DNA of 64,000 bases from CAYNQN01 sp964530525 (GTDB lineage: Bacteria; Actinomycetota; Acidimicrobiia; Acidimicrobiales; Acidimicrobilacustridaceae). The translations under genes were made by a program, and so were the position numbers. How positions within the stretch are numbered: position 1 is the stretch's first letter; every line of letters begins with the position of its first letter. Shown here one piece after another: positions 23,037 to 34,021 of the stretch. The notes beneath the pieces are model-generated. The model saw only the letters and a program-made list of their open reading frames with translations. It did not search any database and had not been told where the DNA came from. Where the stretch lies: contig CAZHBH010000001.1 of the NCBI GenBank assembly GCA_964530525.1, forward strand, positions 25,968-89,967. The letters are read 5' to 3'.

Positions 23037-23930
23037 GTGGCAACCCCAGTTCCCGCTGTTGATCGCGCAGTGCGGATCCTCGAGCAGCTCCGCAACAGGC
23101 CCTCCGATCCGTGGTCGGTGTCGCAGCTCGCGGAGGCGACGGGAATGCACAAGGCCACCTGTCATGCCGTCGTGATAGCCCTGGTGGACGCTGGCCTGGT
23201 GCAGCGCCACGAGGCCAAGACCTACTCGCTCGGCTCGCGCCTGATCGAGCTCGGCCGCGCGGCCAGCGACCGCCTGCCGGGGATGGTCCAGGCGCGCCGG
23301 GAGATGCACGGCATCGCCATCCAGCTGGGTCTGGGATCGATGGTGGCCGCCGCGGAAGACGACCGCCTCTTCGTGGTCGACCGCACGGCCGACGCGGCCC
23401 CCTACGGACTGCCCGTGGAGCTGGGCATCCGCCGCGTCCTCGAGCCCCCGATGGGCACCGTGTTCCTCGCCTGGTCGCCTCCAGAGTTCGTGGAGGCCTG
23501 GTTGACCAGATCGACCCAGGACTCCACACCAGAGCAGATCGACTCCTACCGGGAGACGCTCGTGGCCGTGCGAGCGAGGGGCTACGCCGTGGGCCTGGAG
23601 GTGCTCGCCCGCGACCGCGTGGCCGAGCTGGTCGACCGCATGGCCACCGCCACCGAGGAGCAGGAGCGCTTGGCCATCGCTTCGGAGGTGATGAGCGTCT
23701 TCCGCGACGAGCGCTACCTCCCGGTGCGCCTCGACCCGGCCGAGAGCGAGAGGGTCAACCTGGTCTCTGCGCCCATCTTCGACTCCTCGGCGCGCCCGGT
23801 GCTGGCCCTCTACGTGGTGGGCACGCCCGAGCGGCCCCTCGGCGGGGTGCTCGAGGAGGCCGTCGAAGCGCTCCTGGCCGCAGCCCACAGAGCCACGGCG
23901 ACGATCGGTGGTCGGCCCCCAGCCACCTGA
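23037..23930 (+). CDS. IclR family transcriptional regulator
   Basis: 297 residues from the GTG at 23037. N-terminal winged helix (about 5-65: AVDRAVRILEQLRNRPSDPWSVSQLAEATGMHKATCHAVVIALVDAGLVQRHEAKTYSLGSRLIELG), then the GAF-like effector domain (VLEPPMGTVFLAW; RARGYAVGLEVLARDR; VSAPIFDSSARPVLALYVVG). IclR proteins sense small organic acids or aromatic compounds. It sits between the sulfotransferase (divergent) and the amidohydrolase (convergent), so either could be its target. The ATG eight bases upstream is out of frame. Confidence 0.88.
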   Translation: MATPVPAVDRAVRILEQLRNRPSDPWSVSQLAEATGMHKATCHAVVIALVDAGLVQRHEAKTYSLGSRLIELGRAASDRLPGMVQARREMHGIAIQLGLGSMVAAAEDDRLFVVDRTADAAPYGLPVELGIRRVLEPPMGTVFLAWSPPEFVEAWLTRSTQDSTPEQIDSYRETLVAVRARGYAVGLEVLARDRVAELVDRMATATEEQERLAIASEVMSVFRDERYLPVRLDPAESERVNLVSAPIFDSSARPVLALYVVGTPERPLGGVLEEAVEALLAAAHRATATIGGRPPAT

Positions 23931-23956
23931 GCTGGCCGCCAGATCCAAGGGCCGGA

Positions 23957-25389
23957 TCAGACCTCGCGCAGGGCGGGGTCGAGCGGGGCCTCCGGAACAC
24001 CTGAGCGCTGCACCTCGGCCAGCACCTCCCTGGTCCAACCCAGATCGTCGTGGCGCGCACGCTCCAGGGCGGCCTCGGTGTCGATCCCGTAGACCCTTGC
24101 GGCGTTGAGGCCCAGGATCTTCTCCTTCACCTCGTCCGTGAGAGCGGGGTAGCCGTAGCGCTCCTGCATCTCGGCAGGGATCTGGAAGGCACAGAAGGCA
24201 TCGAGCGCCGGCTGGGCCGGGCCGTACCAGATGCTGTCGGTACCCCAGAGGATGTTGTCCTCGCCCACGGCCAACAGCAACTTGCCGAGCACGTGAGCCG
24301 CCTCGATGGGGCGCCGGATGAGGCAGAACCAAGTGGTCCCCAGCTCCGCGTAGACGTTGGATCCCGGACCGACACCGGCCTCCGCGAGGGAGGTGACGAG
24401 ACGGTTGACCCCTACGTCGCGCGTCTCCGCCGAGTAGGGCACCTCAGGTAGCACCCCCGGGATCGGGGGCTCGTAGCCCGAGTGGTAGATGATCAGGTCG
24501 ATGTCGGGGAAGGCGGCCGCCGCCGGGCCCACGTCTTCCGGGCCGCCGGACGGCGCCAGGAAGCTCACGCCCTTGTGGGCGCACACGATCTTCGTCCCCA
24601 GCTGCCGGCAACGCTCCAGGAACGGCATGCCGGTCTCGTCGTCGTCGAGGCGCCACTGGGTCCCGGGTATGTACCCCCGGCCGTCCTCGGCGGCGGTTCC
24701 CAGGGTGTAGACCTTCCAGCCCACCGGGCCCAGCTCGTCGCGCCAGCCCTCCATCATGTCGAGGTGGCCGGGCACCTGGGGGTGGACCACGGAGTGGTTG
24801 AGCAGCCGTCCTGCAGGACCGAGGCGGTCGAACAGCTCCCGGGTTCCGGCCATCTCCACGTTGTAGAGCATGCGCCTGGGGCCGAGACCGGGGTTCGAGC
24901 TGATCACGACCATCGTGTTGGCGGTGCCGTAGAAGACGCACTGCAGGTACTCCGCCATGGTGTAGGCCACCATTCCGTCGAGCCCGCTCCACCAATCGGG
25001 TGCCAGCCCGCGGTAGGTCCGGAGGACCGCCTCTGTGAGCTCCGGTATCCCGGGCCGGTCTCCCATGTAGTGGGTCTGCACGTCGATGATCAGCTCGGGC
25101 CCGCCGAGGGCTTCGGCCGCGGCATCCCAGTCGAGGGTCGCCTCCTCTGGCACCTGGTAGAAGCGAGAACCGTGCTCCTCGTTGAGCGCTCGCAGTCCGG
25201 CGGCCGTGCCGAGCCGGCTCTGCCAGTAGCTGGCCTGGGGGACGCCCGCCCGAGGCGCGGCCGCCTCGCCGACCAGCGACGCCCTGGCGAGCACCCGGTT
25301 CTCCGCTTCGCTGCGGGGGGGCGCCTCGTACTCGTCCGTGGAGCGTTGCTGCAGGAAGCTGGGGGGCTGCATGCCACCTGGAAGTCCGC

Positions 25390-25393
<4 letters not shown>
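23957..25393 (-). CDS. Amidohydrolase family protein (ACMSD-like)
   Basis: 478 residues. The metal-dependent hydrolase pattern is LIIDVQTHYMGD near residue 105 (in place of the usual DxHxH), then KIVCAHKGVSFL, IDLIIYHSGYEPP and the final Asp in NILWGTDSIWYG, followed by KEKILGLNAARVYGID. This is the PF04909 layout (decarboxylases and lactone or amide hydrolases on carboxylic acids). The first metal motif is unusual in lacking the second His. An N-terminal extension of about 100 residues precedes the barrel. Last gene of the long leftward transport operon; its ATG overlaps the aminotransferase stop by 4 bases. Confidence 0.8.
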
Positions 25394-26712
<1,319 letters not shown>

Positions 26713-26725
26713 CGCGCACCCCGCA

Positions 26726-28090
26726 TCACGAACGCTCCCCACGGGCGAGCGCCGAGTCGAGAGCGCGGTGCATGTTGGGGATCATCGCCTCGTAGCTCGA
26801 GAACACGACGTGGCCGAGGCCCGGAGCCGTAACGCCGAGCTGCTGGCGCTCCATGTTCACGATGTCCTGTTGGAGTATCAGCGGCCAGTCCTCAGGCGCC
26901 ACCGGGCCCTCGAGCGTCGGGCGCACGGGCTCCGCCCCGTCAGGGCGCATCGAGAGGGCCCACGCCTCGAAGATGCAGCTGGTCGGGTCCAGCCCGTCGG
27001 GGCGCGAGCGGTAGACGATCGCGTTGCCGAGGTAGCTGATGATCGTGGTGTTGGGGAACACGTGGGCGTGCCCGGTGGACTCGGGGGTCCTGGGCGGGAT
27101 CCGGATGCCATGGGCTGCAGCATCGGCCTCCACCGCTGCGAACAGCTCCCTCGTGAAGTCCTGGTCGGGGATGCCCCGCGCCATGAGCTCCTCTTGGATC
27201 TCCAGCTGGCGCTCGGTGACCCAGCCCTCCACGCCCTCGTGCAGCAGCCGGTTGCTCAGGGCCAGGTATTCGATGGCCGTCATGCCCTCCTGGGGGGTGT
27301 TGGTGCGCAGCGGGCTTGCCGGTCCGCCCGCGTAGGTCGCCCAACCGTGGCCCCGCGGATCCACAGCGAAGGTCTGCCGGCTCGGATCGAACTGCTCGAG
27401 GGGTACGTAGTTGGCCAGCTGGGGGTGGGTGGTCGGCGTGTGGAAGCCTTCCATGAAGGCCTCCTGCGCCGTCTTCCAGTTGGTCCTGAGCACGACGAAT
27501 CGCCACCAGTCCACCCCCATCCGCTCCATCTCCAGCGGATCCAGGGCTCTGGTCAGGCCACCCAGGGCGTCCTCCAGGGGCTCGGCCGAGGGGTCGGGGT
27601 TGATGAAGACCATGCCCCAGCGCACCTCCGTCGGCACCCCGAGCAGGCTCACGTCGTCGGGCGCCAGGCACTCGGGGTTGAACCCCTCGCTGCCGTAGAC
27701 GAAGTCGCTGGTGCCGTCGAGCCCGTAGCGCCAGCCGTGGAAGGGGCAGGCGATCGTGGCCCCCAGGAAGGTCCCCGTGCCACGGGCAAGCGCCGTGGCA
27801 CGGTGCCGGCACGCGTTCTGGAAGGCCCTGATCCTCCCGTCCCCACCCCTGACCACCAGGTACGACTGGTCGAGGATCTGGTACTCGGTGAAGTCCCCGG
27901 GCTCGGGGACCTCGTCCACACGGCACGCCACCTGCCAGGTCCTGGGCCACAGGTACCTGCGTTCCAGGTCGAAGAACTCCGGAGACCAGTAGCGGGAGGC
28001 GGGCACCCGACCGTCGGGATGCACGGCATGTTGGGCGGGTGAGGTGCTCCGAGCTGGATCGGCCACCACACGCAGCTCGTCGATGCTCAC
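26726..28090 (-). CDS. Rieske-type oxygenase alpha subunit (first copy)
   Basis: 454 residues from the GTG at 28090. The Rieske [2Fe-2S] ligands are Cys94, His96, Cys115 and His118 (ACRHRATAL; ACPFHGWRYGL). The mononuclear iron site is in NWKTAQEAFMEGFHTPTTHPQ, with the two histidines of FH and TH. No beta subunit gene is adjacent, so a trimeric alpha-only enzyme is likely. It hydroxylates aromatic or alicyclic substrates using electrons from a ferredoxin. The C-terminal domain is long compared with KshA-type enzymes. Between livF (34 bases) and the aminotransferase (13 bases). Confidence 0.88.
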   Translation of the reverse strand: MSIDELRVVADPARSTSPAQHAVHPDGRVPASRYWSPEFFDLERRYLWPRTWQVACRVDEVPEPGDFTEYQILDQSYLVVRGGDGRIRAFQNACRHRATALARGTGTFLGATIACPFHGWRYGLDGTSDFVYGSEGFNPECLAPDDVSLLGVPTEVRWGMVFINPDPSAEPLEDALGGLTRALDPLEMERMGVDWWRFVVLRTNWKTAQEAFMEGFHTPTTHPQLANYVPLEQFDPSRQTFAVDPRGHGWATYAGGPASPLRTNTPQEGMTAIEYLALSNRLLHEGVEGWVTERQLEIQEELMARGIPDQDFTRELFAAVEADAAAHGIRIPPRTPESTGHAHVFPNTTIISYLGNAIVYRSRPDGLDPTSCIFEAWALSMRPDGAEPVRPTLEGPVAPEDWPLILQQDIVNMERQQLGVTAPGLGHVVFSSYEAMIPNMHRALDSALARGERS

Positions 28091-28124
28091 GACCTCGAAG
28101 CTCCCTTCGTCAGTGCGACCTCGC

Positions 28125-28874
28125 TCATGTGAGGTGCCAGCCCACGCCTCCCGCGCCGCCAACCTGCTGGGGGGCGCCCTCAGAGACGACGCGACCTCCG
28201 TCGAGCGTGTAGGCACGATCGGTCAGGCCCTCCAGCCAACGGGCGTCCTGCTCTGCGACCACGAGGCTCATCCCGGTCTCCACGAGGCGCCCGACGATCA
28301 CGAAGACCGACTCGGCCACGACCTCGGCCAGCCCGGTCGACGGCTCGTCGAGGAGCAGGAGCTTGGGCTTGGCGGTGAGCGCCATGGCCAACGAGAGCAT
28401 CTGGCGCTGACCCCCGCTGAGGAGGCCGCCCTTCAGCTTCGTGCGCTCGGCGAGCATCGGGAACCAGTCCAGGGCGGTCTGCACGTCGGGCTTCTCACCG
28501 CGCCGCTCCGCCAGCCGCGCGGCCAGCGCCAGGTGCTCGCTCACCGTGAGTCCCTCGAACACGACGGCTCCCTCCCGGACCAGGCTCACACCCCGAAGGG
28601 CTGCCTGGTCGGCGGTGAGCTTCGAGAGCTCCTCGCCGTCGAGCTCTATGGAGCCCGTGCTCTTGCGATGCGCCCGCGCGATCGTGCGCAGGAGGGTCGA
28701 CTTCCCGACGCCGTTGCGTCCGAGCACGCCGACCAGCTCTCCCTGGCCCACGCTCACGGACACGTCGAAGAGAGCTTGCGCCTGGCCGTAGAACACGTCG
28801 ATGTGCTCCACGGCCAGGCGCGTGGGGGAAGAGCTCTGTGCGGGTGCGGCTGAACCTGCGAGGTCGGTGCTCAC
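28125..28874 (-). CDS. livF: ABC transporter ATP-binding protein, LivF type
   Basis: 249 residues. Walker A GRNGVGKST (about 53-61), signature LSGGQRQML, Walker B LLLLDEPSTGLAE, and the AEQD switch region. It powers import by the HAAT family (branched-chain amino acid type), which also carries aromatic and dicarboxylic acids in catabolic clusters. Its ATG overlaps the stop of the LivM-LivG fusion by 4 bases. Confidence 0.93.
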   Translation of the reverse strand: MSTDLAGSAAPAQSSSPTRLAVEHIDVFYGQAQALFDVSVSVGQGELVGVLGRNGVGKSTLLRTIARAHRKSTGSIELDGEELSKLTADQAALRGVSLVREGAVVFEGLTVSEHLALAARLAERRGEKPDVQTALDWFPMLAERTKLKGGLLSGGQRQMLSLAMALTAKPKLLLLDEPSTGLAEVVAESVFVIVGRLVETGMSLVVAEQDARWLEGLTDRAYTLDGGRVVSEGAPQQVGGAGGVGWHLT

Positions 28875-30787
28875 GATGCATCACCCGTCTTGTCGGCAGC
28901 CGCGAGGGCGGGGGCCGAACCGTCGTCCACCTCGGCCAGGACGTTGTCCCAGCCGCGCCGCTGGATGCTGCTGAGGTCGGCGCGCTCGCGCACGACGCCC
29001 TCTTCCAGCAGGAGGATCTCGTCGCAGACCTCCCTCACGAACGAGAGGTTGTGCTCGATGAGGAGAACCGCGTACCCGTTCTTGGTGAGGTCCTGCAGGA
29101 CGGTGCCGATCAGCACCAGGCCATCGGCGCCGAGGCCGGCCGCGGGCTCGTCGAGGCAGATGACCACGGGTCGAGCCACAACAGCCCGCCCGATCTCGAC
29201 GATCCGCCTCAGCCCGAGCGACAGCTCCTCGACGGCGGCCTCCTGCACGTGCTCGTCGAAGCGGAGCTCCGCGCAGACCTCCGACACGCGCTTGTCGTAC
29301 TCCCGTGCGCGCCTGCGGTACCGCGGCGTGCCCAGGATGCTGCTCACCGGTCCCACGTGCTCGAGGAGGCCGACGGTGATGTTCTGCCTCACCGAGACCT
29401 CGAGCACGAGCTGGGGCACCTGGAAGGACCTGCGTATGCCCTTGCTGGCCATGAGGACCGGCGATCCGGACCTGGCCGCTGATCCGGCGACCGAGATGAC
29501 TCCCGTGTCCTGGCGGACGAACCCGGTGATCATGTTGAGCACGGTCGTCTTGCCCGATCCGTTGGGCCCGACGAGGCCGATCACCTGGCCGCTGCGAAGC
29601 TCCAGCGACACGTCGGCTACCGCCTGGACGCCCTCGAACGCCTTGCCGAGGCTGTTGGCAGCGACCACCACCCCACCGTGCGACGCCACCTGACCCTCCT
29701 CGGGGGGCGCGAGGTCGGCCGTCGCACGAGACTCCTCGTGCTCGGTCGCATCGGCGCGCGGGGGCGCCAGGCGCCTGGCGGCCCACTTCCTGACCACCGG
29801 CGCGATCCCCTCGGGGAACAACAGGGCGGCGACCAGGATGCCCAGACCGAGCGCGATCTGGTTGTAGGGGCTGAAGGGCCCGATCCAGAGGCTGAAGGTC
29901 TGGAAGATGATCGTGCCGATGATGGCGCCCCACAACGTGCCCCTACCACCGAGCACCACCGCGGCGATGATCAGCAGGAGCAGGTGCGAGCCGAAGGCGC
30001 TGGGCCCCACGAACTGGGCCTGGTGGGCCCAGAGCCAGCCGGCGAGGGCCACTGGCAGGGCGGCCACGGCCGCCAGCTGCACCTTCACCTTGCTCGTGTG
30101 GATGGCGGAGGCCTGTGCGGCGGTCTGGGCGTCACGGATGGTACGCAGCGCCAGGCCCCAGTGCGTGCTGCCGACCCTGCGCATGAGCAGGAAGCACAGG
30201 GCCAGGACGCCGAGTATCAGCAGGTACTCGCCCATGCGCGCCGACCGCAGCCCTGGGAAGCCGTCGACCGGCCCGATCCCGTTCTCACCGCCGGTCCACT
30301 GCTGGGTCGCGAGGATGACGTCGGGGAAGATGACGACCAGGAAGATCGACGTGACCGCCAGGTACCAACCTCGCAGGCGGTAGCCGGGGGCGCTGGCGAT
30401 GACTCCCAGCACGACGCCCACCGCGACGGCGCAAGGAAGCGTCAGCCAGGCGTTCCAGTCGAGGTTGATGTTCACGAGGGCAGCGGTGTACGCCGACGCC
30501 CCCATGATCACCGGCTGGGCCAGGGCGAGCTGGCCCCCGTAGCCGAAGCTGAGGTTCAGCCCGATGGCGACCATGGCGTACATGGCGACCAGCTCGAGCT
30601 GGGGGATGCTGAACGTGCCGGGCAGCATCAGGGGGAGGAGGATCGCGACGCCCAGGACCACCAACGGCGTCACCCGGGAACCGGCCCGGCCGGTGACCGG
30701 CGATTCCATGGCGTTGTAGGCGTGCCTGCGCACGCGCCCCAAGATCCCCGTCGTCGCCGGGGCCGAGGTCGTCTCGGTGGTCGCCAC
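28871..30787 (-). CDS. ABC transporter permease-ATPase fusion (LivM-LivG)
   Basis: 638 residues from the GTG at 30787, which has GGAGG six bases upstream. Residues about 30-345 are a LivM permease with eight or more membrane segments (QLELVAMYAMVAIGLNLSFGYGGQLALAQPVIMGASAY is typical). A 40-residue charged linker follows, then a complete LivG ATPase: Walker A GPNGSGKTT, signature LSLGLRRIVEIGRAV, Walker B ICLDEPAAGL, switch LIEHNLSFV. Separate genes are the usual form; fusions occur in some actinobacteria. It starts 1 base after livH ends. Confidence 0.92.
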   Translation of the reverse strand: MATTETTSAPATTGILGRVRRHAYNAMESPVTGRAGSRVTPLVVLGVAILLPLMLPGTFSIPQLELVAMYAMVAIGLNLSFGYGGQLALAQPVIMGASAYTAALVNINLDWNAWLTLPCAVAVGVVLGVIASAPGYRLRGWYLAVTSIFLVVIFPDVILATQQWTGGENGIGPVDGFPGLRSARMGEYLLILGVLALCFLLMRRVGSTHWGLALRTIRDAQTAAQASAIHTSKVKVQLAAVAALPVALAGWLWAHQAQFVGPSAFGSHLLLLIIAAVVLGGRGTLWGAIIGTIIFQTFSLWIGPFSPYNQIALGLGILVAALLFPEGIAPVVRKWAARRLAPPRADATEHEESRATADLAPPEEGQVASHGGVVVAANSLGKAFEGVQAVADVSLELRSGQVIGLVGPNGSGKTTVLNMITGFVRQDTGVISVAGSAARSGSPVLMASKGIRRSFQVPQLVLEVSVRQNITVGLLEHVGPVSSILGTPRYRRRAREYDKRVSEVCAELRFDEHVQEAAVEELSLGLRRIVEIGRAVVARPVVICLDEPAAGLGADGLVLIGTVLQDLTKNGYAVLLIEHNLSFVREVCDEILLLEEGVVRERADLSSIQRRGWDNVLAEVDDGSAPALAAADKTGDAS

Positions 30788-30788
30788 G

Positions 30789-31700
30789 TCAGACCTCCCG
30801 CAGGCGGGCTGCACCGAAGCCGCCGGCGGCCCCGAACAGGCCCGTGGGCCGCACCAGCAGGACCACGAGGAGCACCAGGTAGAGCGCTGTGCTGGTGAGG
30901 TTGGGGTCGATGAAGATGGGCACGATGTTGCTGATCAGGCCCACCAGCACCCCACCGACGAAGGCACCCGCGAAGCTCCCGAAGCCCCCGATCGCCATGG
31001 CCGCGAAGCCGAGGAGCAGGAACTGCTCGCCCACGAAGGGGCTGGCGAAGGTGACGGGAGCCATGAGGACGCCCGCCAGGGCGGCGAGGATTCCAGCGGC
31101 ACCGAAGGTTCCGAGGACCACCTTCAGGACGGGTACGCCCACCAGGCGGGCCCCCTCCCGATCCAGCACGGTGGCCCGCAGTAGCAGGCCAACCGTGCTG
31201 CGGCGCATCAACAGCTCCGTGAGGATCGCTATGACCACGGTGACGGCCATCATCACGAGGTAGATGGGCCGGATCGGGATGCCGAGGAAGCTCAGGGGCG
31301 ACTCGGTGACGTAGGAGTTGACGGCACGGGTCTCATCGGTGAACACCAGGGCGGCGCCGGCGTTGATCGCCAGGCCCAGGCCCAACGTCGTCACCAGCGT
31401 CCCCTCGGTGAGGCTCAACGTCCCGCCGCGGACCACCACTGGTCTCACGGCGATGACGTAGTTGAGTATCCCGATGATCCCTCCGGCAGCCACTATCACC
31501 AACATGGCCACCAGGAAGGGCCAGTTGCTCAGCTGCCACAGCCAGTAGAGGGAGATCACGCCGATCATCACGGTCGAGCCCTGGGCGAAGTTGAACACAC
31601 CGCTCGAGGCGAGCACGAGCGTGTAGCCCATGGCCACTAGCGCGTACATCCCTCCCAGGCCGAGGCCTGCGACTATGGCGAGACCAAGCTCTTGGCCCAC
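30789..31700 (-). CDS. livH: Branched-chain amino acid-type ABC transporter permease LivH
   Basis: 303 residues and about eight transmembrane helices. Typical LivH pieces are GLGLGGMYALVAMGYTLVLASSGVFNFAQGSTVMIGVI, TLGLGLAINAG and FAAMAIGGFGSFAGAFVGGVLVGLISN. It forms the membrane channel together with the LivM half of the next gene. Located 41 bases after the substrate-binding protein gene. Confidence 0.94.
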   Translation of the reverse strand: MGQELGLAIVAGLGLGGMYALVAMGYTLVLASSGVFNFAQGSTVMIGVISLYWLWQLSNWPFLVAMLVIVAAGGIIGILNYVIAVRPVVVRGGTLSLTEGTLVTTLGLGLAINAGAALVFTDETRAVNSYVTESPLSFLGIPIRPIYLVMMAVTVVIAILTELLMRRSTVGLLLRATVLDREGARLVGVPVLKVVLGTFGAAGILAALAGVLMAPVTFASPFVGEQFLLLGFAAMAIGGFGSFAGAFVGGVLVGLISNIVPIFIDPNLTSTALYLVLLVVLLVRPTGLFGAAGGFGAARLREV

Positions 31701-31741
31701 TGCCTACCTCCCTGTCCTCGTCTCGGTCCTGTGGGCCGGGG

Positions 31742-33031
31742 CTACCTGGACAGGGTCAGCGGAACACCCTTCCACTGACCTTCCACGGGGTCACCGGGCT
31801 GCAGCAGCGACCAGAACTGGCTCATGTCTGCGTCGGCGAAGGTGTGGACCGTCTCGGTGTAGCCGGGCTTGTTCGGGAACCCGATGAGGGATTCGGCGGG
31901 GATGGTGCCGTTGCCGAGCTGCAGCGTGCTGCGCAGCTTCGACGAGTCGAGCGTGCCAGCCGTCTCGGCTGTCCAGACGAGGTAGTTGATGGCGTCGGCG
32001 TGGCCCACGGCGTAGCCGAGGTCGGCGATCGGGCCGATCTCCATGAGGGCCTTCTTGAACGCCTGCCCGAGGCTGTTGAGCTGCGTGCCCTGGATGGCCG
32101 GGCGGGTCCCGAGTGCGAAGAACTGGTCGGACACCTCGGAGGGGATGTCACGCAGGGCGGAGCTGCCGGTGGGGCCCGTCACGAGCACCACGTCGCTCCA
32201 ACCAAGCTGCTGGACACCACGCATGAGGGCCACGAGGCCCGATGGGCTGAGCAGCTGCACGTAGATGCCCTTGGCGCCGGCGCTGCGGAGGCGCTGCAGC
32301 TGCGGGGTGAAGTCGGCTGCGTCAGCCGCTGTCGACTCGGAGCCCACGTACGTGATGCCCTGGGCCTGCGCCGTGCGCTCTACGGCAGCCAGCTGGGCCT
32401 GGCTCCCGGTGTCGGTACCGCCGATGCCGCCGATGGGCTGCTTGCCACCCATCTCCTGCACCATGCCCTGCACCGCCGCCTGGACCTGCTGGTCGTTGGT
32501 GGGGTAGCCGGCGAAGCTGAACGGGTACTCGGAGGGGTTGATCACCTCGGGAGTGGTCGACATCGACATCGACATGATCTCCTCGGGCGTGAGGATGGGC
32601 ATCATCGCAGCAGAGCTGGGAGCCGCAACGCCCGGGACGACGAAGAGGATGTCCTCGCGTGGCGTGTTGGCGAGCATCTCGCGGATGGCCAGAGCTGCCT
32701 TGGCGGGGTCGGAGGCACCGTCGAGGTGCTTCATCTCCAGCGGACGCCCGAGGACGCCGCCGTTGTCGTTCACCACCTTGATCATGGCCTTGTAGGCGTC
32801 GACCTGGCGCTGACCGAAGGTGCCGAGGGGACCTGTCACGTCCGCGGCGGTCAGGAAGTAGACGGGGTCACCAGAAGGACCCCCCGAACCACCCGAGGTG
32901 GTGTCGGAGCTCTCGGAGGAGCTCCCTCCCCCACAGGCAGCCGCGAGGAGCGCGAACGTGGCAAGAAGAGCCACGAAGAGCACCCGGACGGGCCGCAGCC
33001 AAGAACCTTGCTTCGGCGAAGGTGTTGTCAC
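31742..33031 (-). CDS. ABC transporter substrate-binding lipoprotein (LivK-like)
   Basis: 429 residues. Signal peptide with lipobox LLAAAC (Cys33), then a Gly/Ser linker and a periplasmic-type binding fold: VYFLTAADVTGPLGTFGQRQVDAYKAMIKVVNDNGGVLGRPLEMKHLDGASDPAKAALAIREML, the usual start of the LivK family. It captures the substrate outside the membrane and delivers it to the Liv channel. First gene of the leftward operon; a perfect CAAGC-N4-GCTTG palindrome at 33106 and a second inverted repeat at 33126 lie 75-112 bases upstream. Confidence 0.92.
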   Translation of the reverse strand: MTTPSPKQGSWLRPVRVLFVALLATFALLAAACGGGSSSESSDTTSGGSGGPSGDPVYFLTAADVTGPLGTFGQRQVDAYKAMIKVVNDNGGVLGRPLEMKHLDGASDPAKAALAIREMLANTPREDILFVVPGVAAPSSAAMMPILTPEEIMSMSMSTTPEVINPSEYPFSFAGYPTNDQQVQAAVQGMVQEMGGKQPIGGIGGTDTGSQAQLAAVERTAQAQGITYVGSESTAADAADFTPQLQRLRSAGAKGIYVQLLSPSGLVALMRGVQQLGWSDVVLVTGPTGSSALRDIPSEVSDQFFALGTRPAIQGTQLNSLGQAFKKALMEIGPIADLGYAVGHADAINYLVWTAETAGTLDSSKLRSTLQLGNGTIPAESLIGFPNKPGYTETVHTFADADMSQFWSLLQPGDPVEGQWKGVPLTLSR

Positions 33032-33105
33032 TCGAAACTGCCTTTCCTCACGGAGCGGCTCTTCCCGCTCCCCCCGGTTGTCAGGACACTTGTCACACTA
33101 GAACA

Positions 33106-33119
33106 CAAGCAAGCGCTTG
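33106..33119. promoter_or_regulatory. CAAGC-N4-GCTTG operator (perfect) in the transporter promoter
   Basis: CAAGC-AAGC-GCTTG lies between the divergent transporter operon (start 33031) and the gene at 33201. A further CAAGC follows at 33121. CTAG is found 4-8 bases to the left of the first half-site. Confidence 0.7.
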
Positions 33120-33125
33120 CCAAGC

Positions 33126-33143
33126 AATACTTTCGTCAGTATT
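33126..33143. promoter_or_regulatory. Second inverted repeat in the same divergent promoter
   Basis: AATACT-TTCGTC-AGTATT is a perfect 6-base inverted repeat with a 6-base spacer, in an AT-rich pocket six bases beyond the CAAGC-type operator. It is a different motif and could bind another regulator or contain promoter elements for the rightward gene. Confidence 0.45.
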
Positions 33144-33200
33144 TTCGGCTCCGTTGCGAGGCACCCGGCCGGCCGGGTGAGCCGAGTCGAAGGAGGATGG

Positions 33201-33992
33201 GTGTTTCCGGCAGTCGCCTACTTCTCCTTCGCCCACGTCACCGAGCCCTCGGCCCATCGAGCCTTCAACGAGTACCACCAGCTCGATCACATGCCGGAGA
33301 ACCTCGCCCTTCCGGCCGTCGCCTTCGGGCAGCGATGGGTGCGCTCGCCCGACTGCGCATCTCGAGCCCCTGCGGCGGACCCCCACCTCGACCCGGTCCA
33401 CTACGTCACCATGTACTGGCTGCGCCACCCGACCGAGGCGAGCCGCCGGGAGTGGCTGGAGCTGGGCACCCGCGCCCGCTTCTGGGGTAGGAGGCCAGAT
33501 CTCGGCCTGGTGAGGCGGCCGCTCATAGGAGCGTTCTCGCCTGTACGAGGGACCGCTCACCCGAGGGTGAAGGTCTCGGCCCACGTGCTCCCCCTCCGTC
33601 CGATGCGCGGGGTGCACGTGAGGGTCTCGGACCTCGTCGGAGACGAGCTCTCGGTCGAGCGCGCGTGCAGGTGGCACGAGGATGTCCGGGTGCCTGGCCT
33701 CCTGGAGGTTCCGGGCGTCGCCGGCATCTGGAGCTTCGTCAGCGAGAGCTCGTTCCCCGCCTCGACCGGCGTGCGTGCCGGGCAGGCTCCCCCGAACGAG
33801 GGAGCCCCGCCGGTGCGCATCGAGGTGGCCTTCCTCGACGCCGACCCCGTCGAGGTGTTCGACGAGATCGTGGAGCGGGAGGCCGCCTCGGGAGGCCAAG
33901 GGCTGCCGGACGGTGTCCCAGAGGCGGAGCACCTCCGCTTCTCCAGCCCCCTCCGCACGATCACGCCCTGGGAGTGGGACTGGTTCGACTGA
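33201..33992 (+). CDS. Protein of unknown function (two-part, ferredoxin-fold-like)
   Basis: 263 residues from the GTG at 33201, preceded by AGGAGG four bases upstream; the longer open frame is rejected because it would run through the operator. I do not recognise a named family. The first half (AYFSFAHVTEPSAHRAFNEYHQLDHMPENLALPAVAFGQRW) reads like a dimeric alpha-beta barrel with a conserved-looking HxxDHxPEN element, as in EthD-type or antibiotic-oxygenase-like proteins. The second half (VRIEVAFLDADPVEVFDEIVERE) may repeat the fold. Divergent from the transporter operon and probably under the same operator. Confidence 0.6.
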   Translation: MFPAVAYFSFAHVTEPSAHRAFNEYHQLDHMPENLALPAVAFGQRWVRSPDCASRAPAADPHLDPVHYVTMYWLRHPTEASRREWLELGTRARFWGRRPDLGLVRRPLIGAFSPVRGTAHPRVKVSAHVLPLRPMRGVHVRVSDLVGDELSVERACRWHEDVRVPGLLEVPGVAGIWSFVSESSFPASTGVRAGQAPPNEGAPPVRIEVAFLDADPVEVFDEIVEREAASGGQGLPDGVPEAEHLRFSSPLRTITPWEWDWFD

Positions 33993-34021
33993 CGCTCTGC
34001 GGTGGCCCGCCCGCGACGTGG

